A DNA stretch of 5,902 nucleotides from Lentisphaeria bacterium (GTDB lineage Bacteria; Verrucomicrobiota; Lentisphaeria; Victivallales; UBA1829): assembly GCA_017504325.1 (NCBI GenBank), contig JAFVRL010000159.1, forward strand, positions 1-5,902. The letters are read 5' to 3'. The position numbers and the translations under genes were made by a program. Position 1 is the stretch's first letter, and every line of letters begins with the position of its first letter. Shown piece by piece: positions 5,480 through 5,902 of this stretch. The notes below the pieces were generated by a model. It ran no database searches and was not told the origin of the DNA. It worked only from the letters and a program-made list of their open reading frames with translations.

Positions 5480-5523
5480 AAAAAGATACAAATATTTTAA
5501 AAAATAACAGAAAGGAGTTCACA

Positions 5524-5592
5524 ATGTATATTTTTACTTTTTTTATTTTTATGATCCTTGTTCTTATGGCAGGCGGGAGAACCCGCCATTAA
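5524..5592 (+). CDS. 22-residue hydrophobic microprotein
   Basis: A very short frame with one of the best ribosome binding sites in the window (AAAGGAG at 5511-5517, six bases before the ATG). Residues 1-16 (MYIFTFFIFMILVLMA) are almost wholly hydrophobic, enough for one membrane span, and the end is GGRTRH, short and basic. The size and shape recall small membrane peptides such as type I toxins (Ibs, TisB) or regulatory microproteins, but there is no sequence match I can name. It follows the 38-residue microprotein gene by 44 bases on the same strand and may share its transcript. A GC hairpin covers its last codons. It could also be chance in AT-rich DNA. Confidence 0.45.
   Translation: MYIFTFFIFMILVLMAGGRTRH
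5572..5587. other. GC-rich hairpin at the end of the 22-residue gene
   Basis: GGCGGG (5572-5577) and CCCGCC (5582-5587) form a perfect 6-bp stem with an AGAA tetraloop. An alternative outer pairing joins ATGGC (5566-5570) and GCCAT (5585-5589). The stop codon follows at 5590. Downstream on the + strand is an A run, not a T run, so it is not a canonical terminator in either direction. It may pause or stabilise the transcript or protect its 3' end. Confidence 0.6.
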
Positions 5593-5643
5593 AAAAAACT
5601 TCCCAATAATTCACATTTTGATCCGGCTTTTCAATTTTATTTG

Positions 5644-5684
5644 ATTAGTTGACTTGCTAATTGAATTTTTTGTGATATATTACA
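5644..5684 (+). promoter_or_regulatory. Promoter and candidate operator of the ArsR-type gene
   Basis: TTGCTA (5654-5659) and TATATT (5676-5681), 16 bases apart, are a plausible -35/-10 pair; TTGACT (5649-5654) is an alternative -35. TGTGATATATTACA (5671-5684) is a palindrome with six of seven paired positions and covers the -10. ATTAG/CTAAT (5644-5648 and 5657-5661) is a second inverted repeat over the -35. Autorepression by the ArsR-family product is the natural reading. Confidence 0.5.
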
Positions 5685-5699
5685 TTGCAGGAGGCAATT

Positions 5700-5902
5700 A
5701 TGGAAATATCACAAGTTCTCAAGGCAATGAGTCACCCTATACGGTTGCAGATGGTGGAGCTTCTGCTGCAAAAACGGATGTGCGTCCGCAGTCTGGCACG
5801 CCATTTTGAAGTAACAGAACCAACTATTTCGGTACATTTGAAGGTGCTGAAAAATGCCGGTCTCATCGTTGGCGAAAAGAAAAGTTACTATATGCATTAC
5901 CA
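5700..5902 (+). CDS. ArsR-family winged-helix regulator, 3' truncated
   Basis: The first 67 residues of an ArsR/SmtB-type repressor are visible and the frame runs off the right edge. AGGAGG (5689-5694) lies five bases before the ATG. SHPIRLQMVELLL (11-23) is the family's N-terminal helix signature, SLARHFEVTEPTISVHLKVLKNAGL (31-55) is the helix-turn-helix with its recognition helix, and GEKKSYYMHY (58-67) is the beta wing. The classic metal-sensing ELCVCDL motif is represented only by RMCVRSL, with a single Cys (28), so arsenic-type metal sensing by the two-Cys site is unlikely. ArsR proteins usually repress their own operon, but the downstream gene is not in the window, so the signal and targets are unknown. 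Confidence 0.9.
   Translation, partial: MEISQVLKAMSHPIRLQMVELLLQKRMCVRSLARHFEVTEPTISVHLKVLKNAGLIVGEKKSYYMHY

Noticed and set aside
5304..5522. Hydrophobic 72-residue minus-strand frame
   Set aside because: It is the complement of A-rich DNA, starts with GTG without a ribosome binding site, and overlaps the divergent promoters and the microprotein gene.

Overview
The left two-thirds of this window (bases 1 to about 3880) is the end of a bacteriophage or prophage late operon on the + strand. The rest (about 4257 to 5902) looks like ordinary bacterial regulatory genes. Genes carry clear AGGAGG-type ribosome binding sites, and base composition is moderate apart from one GC-rich repeat block. The host is probably a Gram-negative anaerobe. 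A gut member of the Lentisphaerota/PVC group is a guess from general flavour only, because no marker gene is present.

Phage part. A 5'-truncated beta-rich virion-type protein (3-428) is followed by a 504-residue fibre-like protein (432-1946). Its middle consists of two very different low-complexity shafts: an Ala/Ser-rich, Gly-free tract resembling the lambda Stf side-tail-fibre repeats, and 32 consecutive X-Ser-Ser triplets (X = Gly, Ala or Val). Three bases after its stop begins a 451-residue protein with a C-terminal GT9 (heptosyltransferase-like) domain and a separate N-terminal domain that resembles GT29-like enzymes. A DUF1353 phage protein (3307-3675) and a 61-residue single-span membrane protein (3694-3879) complete the operon. 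Gaps between the five genes are 3, 3, 1 and 18 bases, so they are probably co-transcribed. A GC-rich hairpin followed by a T run (4050-4090) is the likely end of this transcript.

Non-coding 3880-4256 separates the phage genes from a minus-strand WYL-domain regulator (4257-5231). The regulator is divergent from a short + strand unit. Its promoter and the outward + promoter overlap between 5282 and 5336, and two overlapping inverted repeats lie at 5267-5297, which suggests an autoregulated divergent switch. The + unit encodes two microproteins: a basic 38-residue peptide ending in QLTLPLD, which resembles a sliding-clamp-binding motif, and a 22-residue hydrophobic peptide with a strong ribosome binding site whose 3' end is a GC hairpin. 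An ArsR-family regulator (5700 to the right edge) with its own promoter and a palindromic candidate operator begins the next unit.

The two most interesting hypotheses are (1) that the fibre's serine repeats are glycosylated by the adjacent two-domain glycosyltransferase, giving a phage analogue of serine-rich-repeat adhesin systems, and (2) that the WYL regulator controls an undescribed pair of microproteins, one of which may bind the DNA sliding clamp. Both are inferences from sequence and context.
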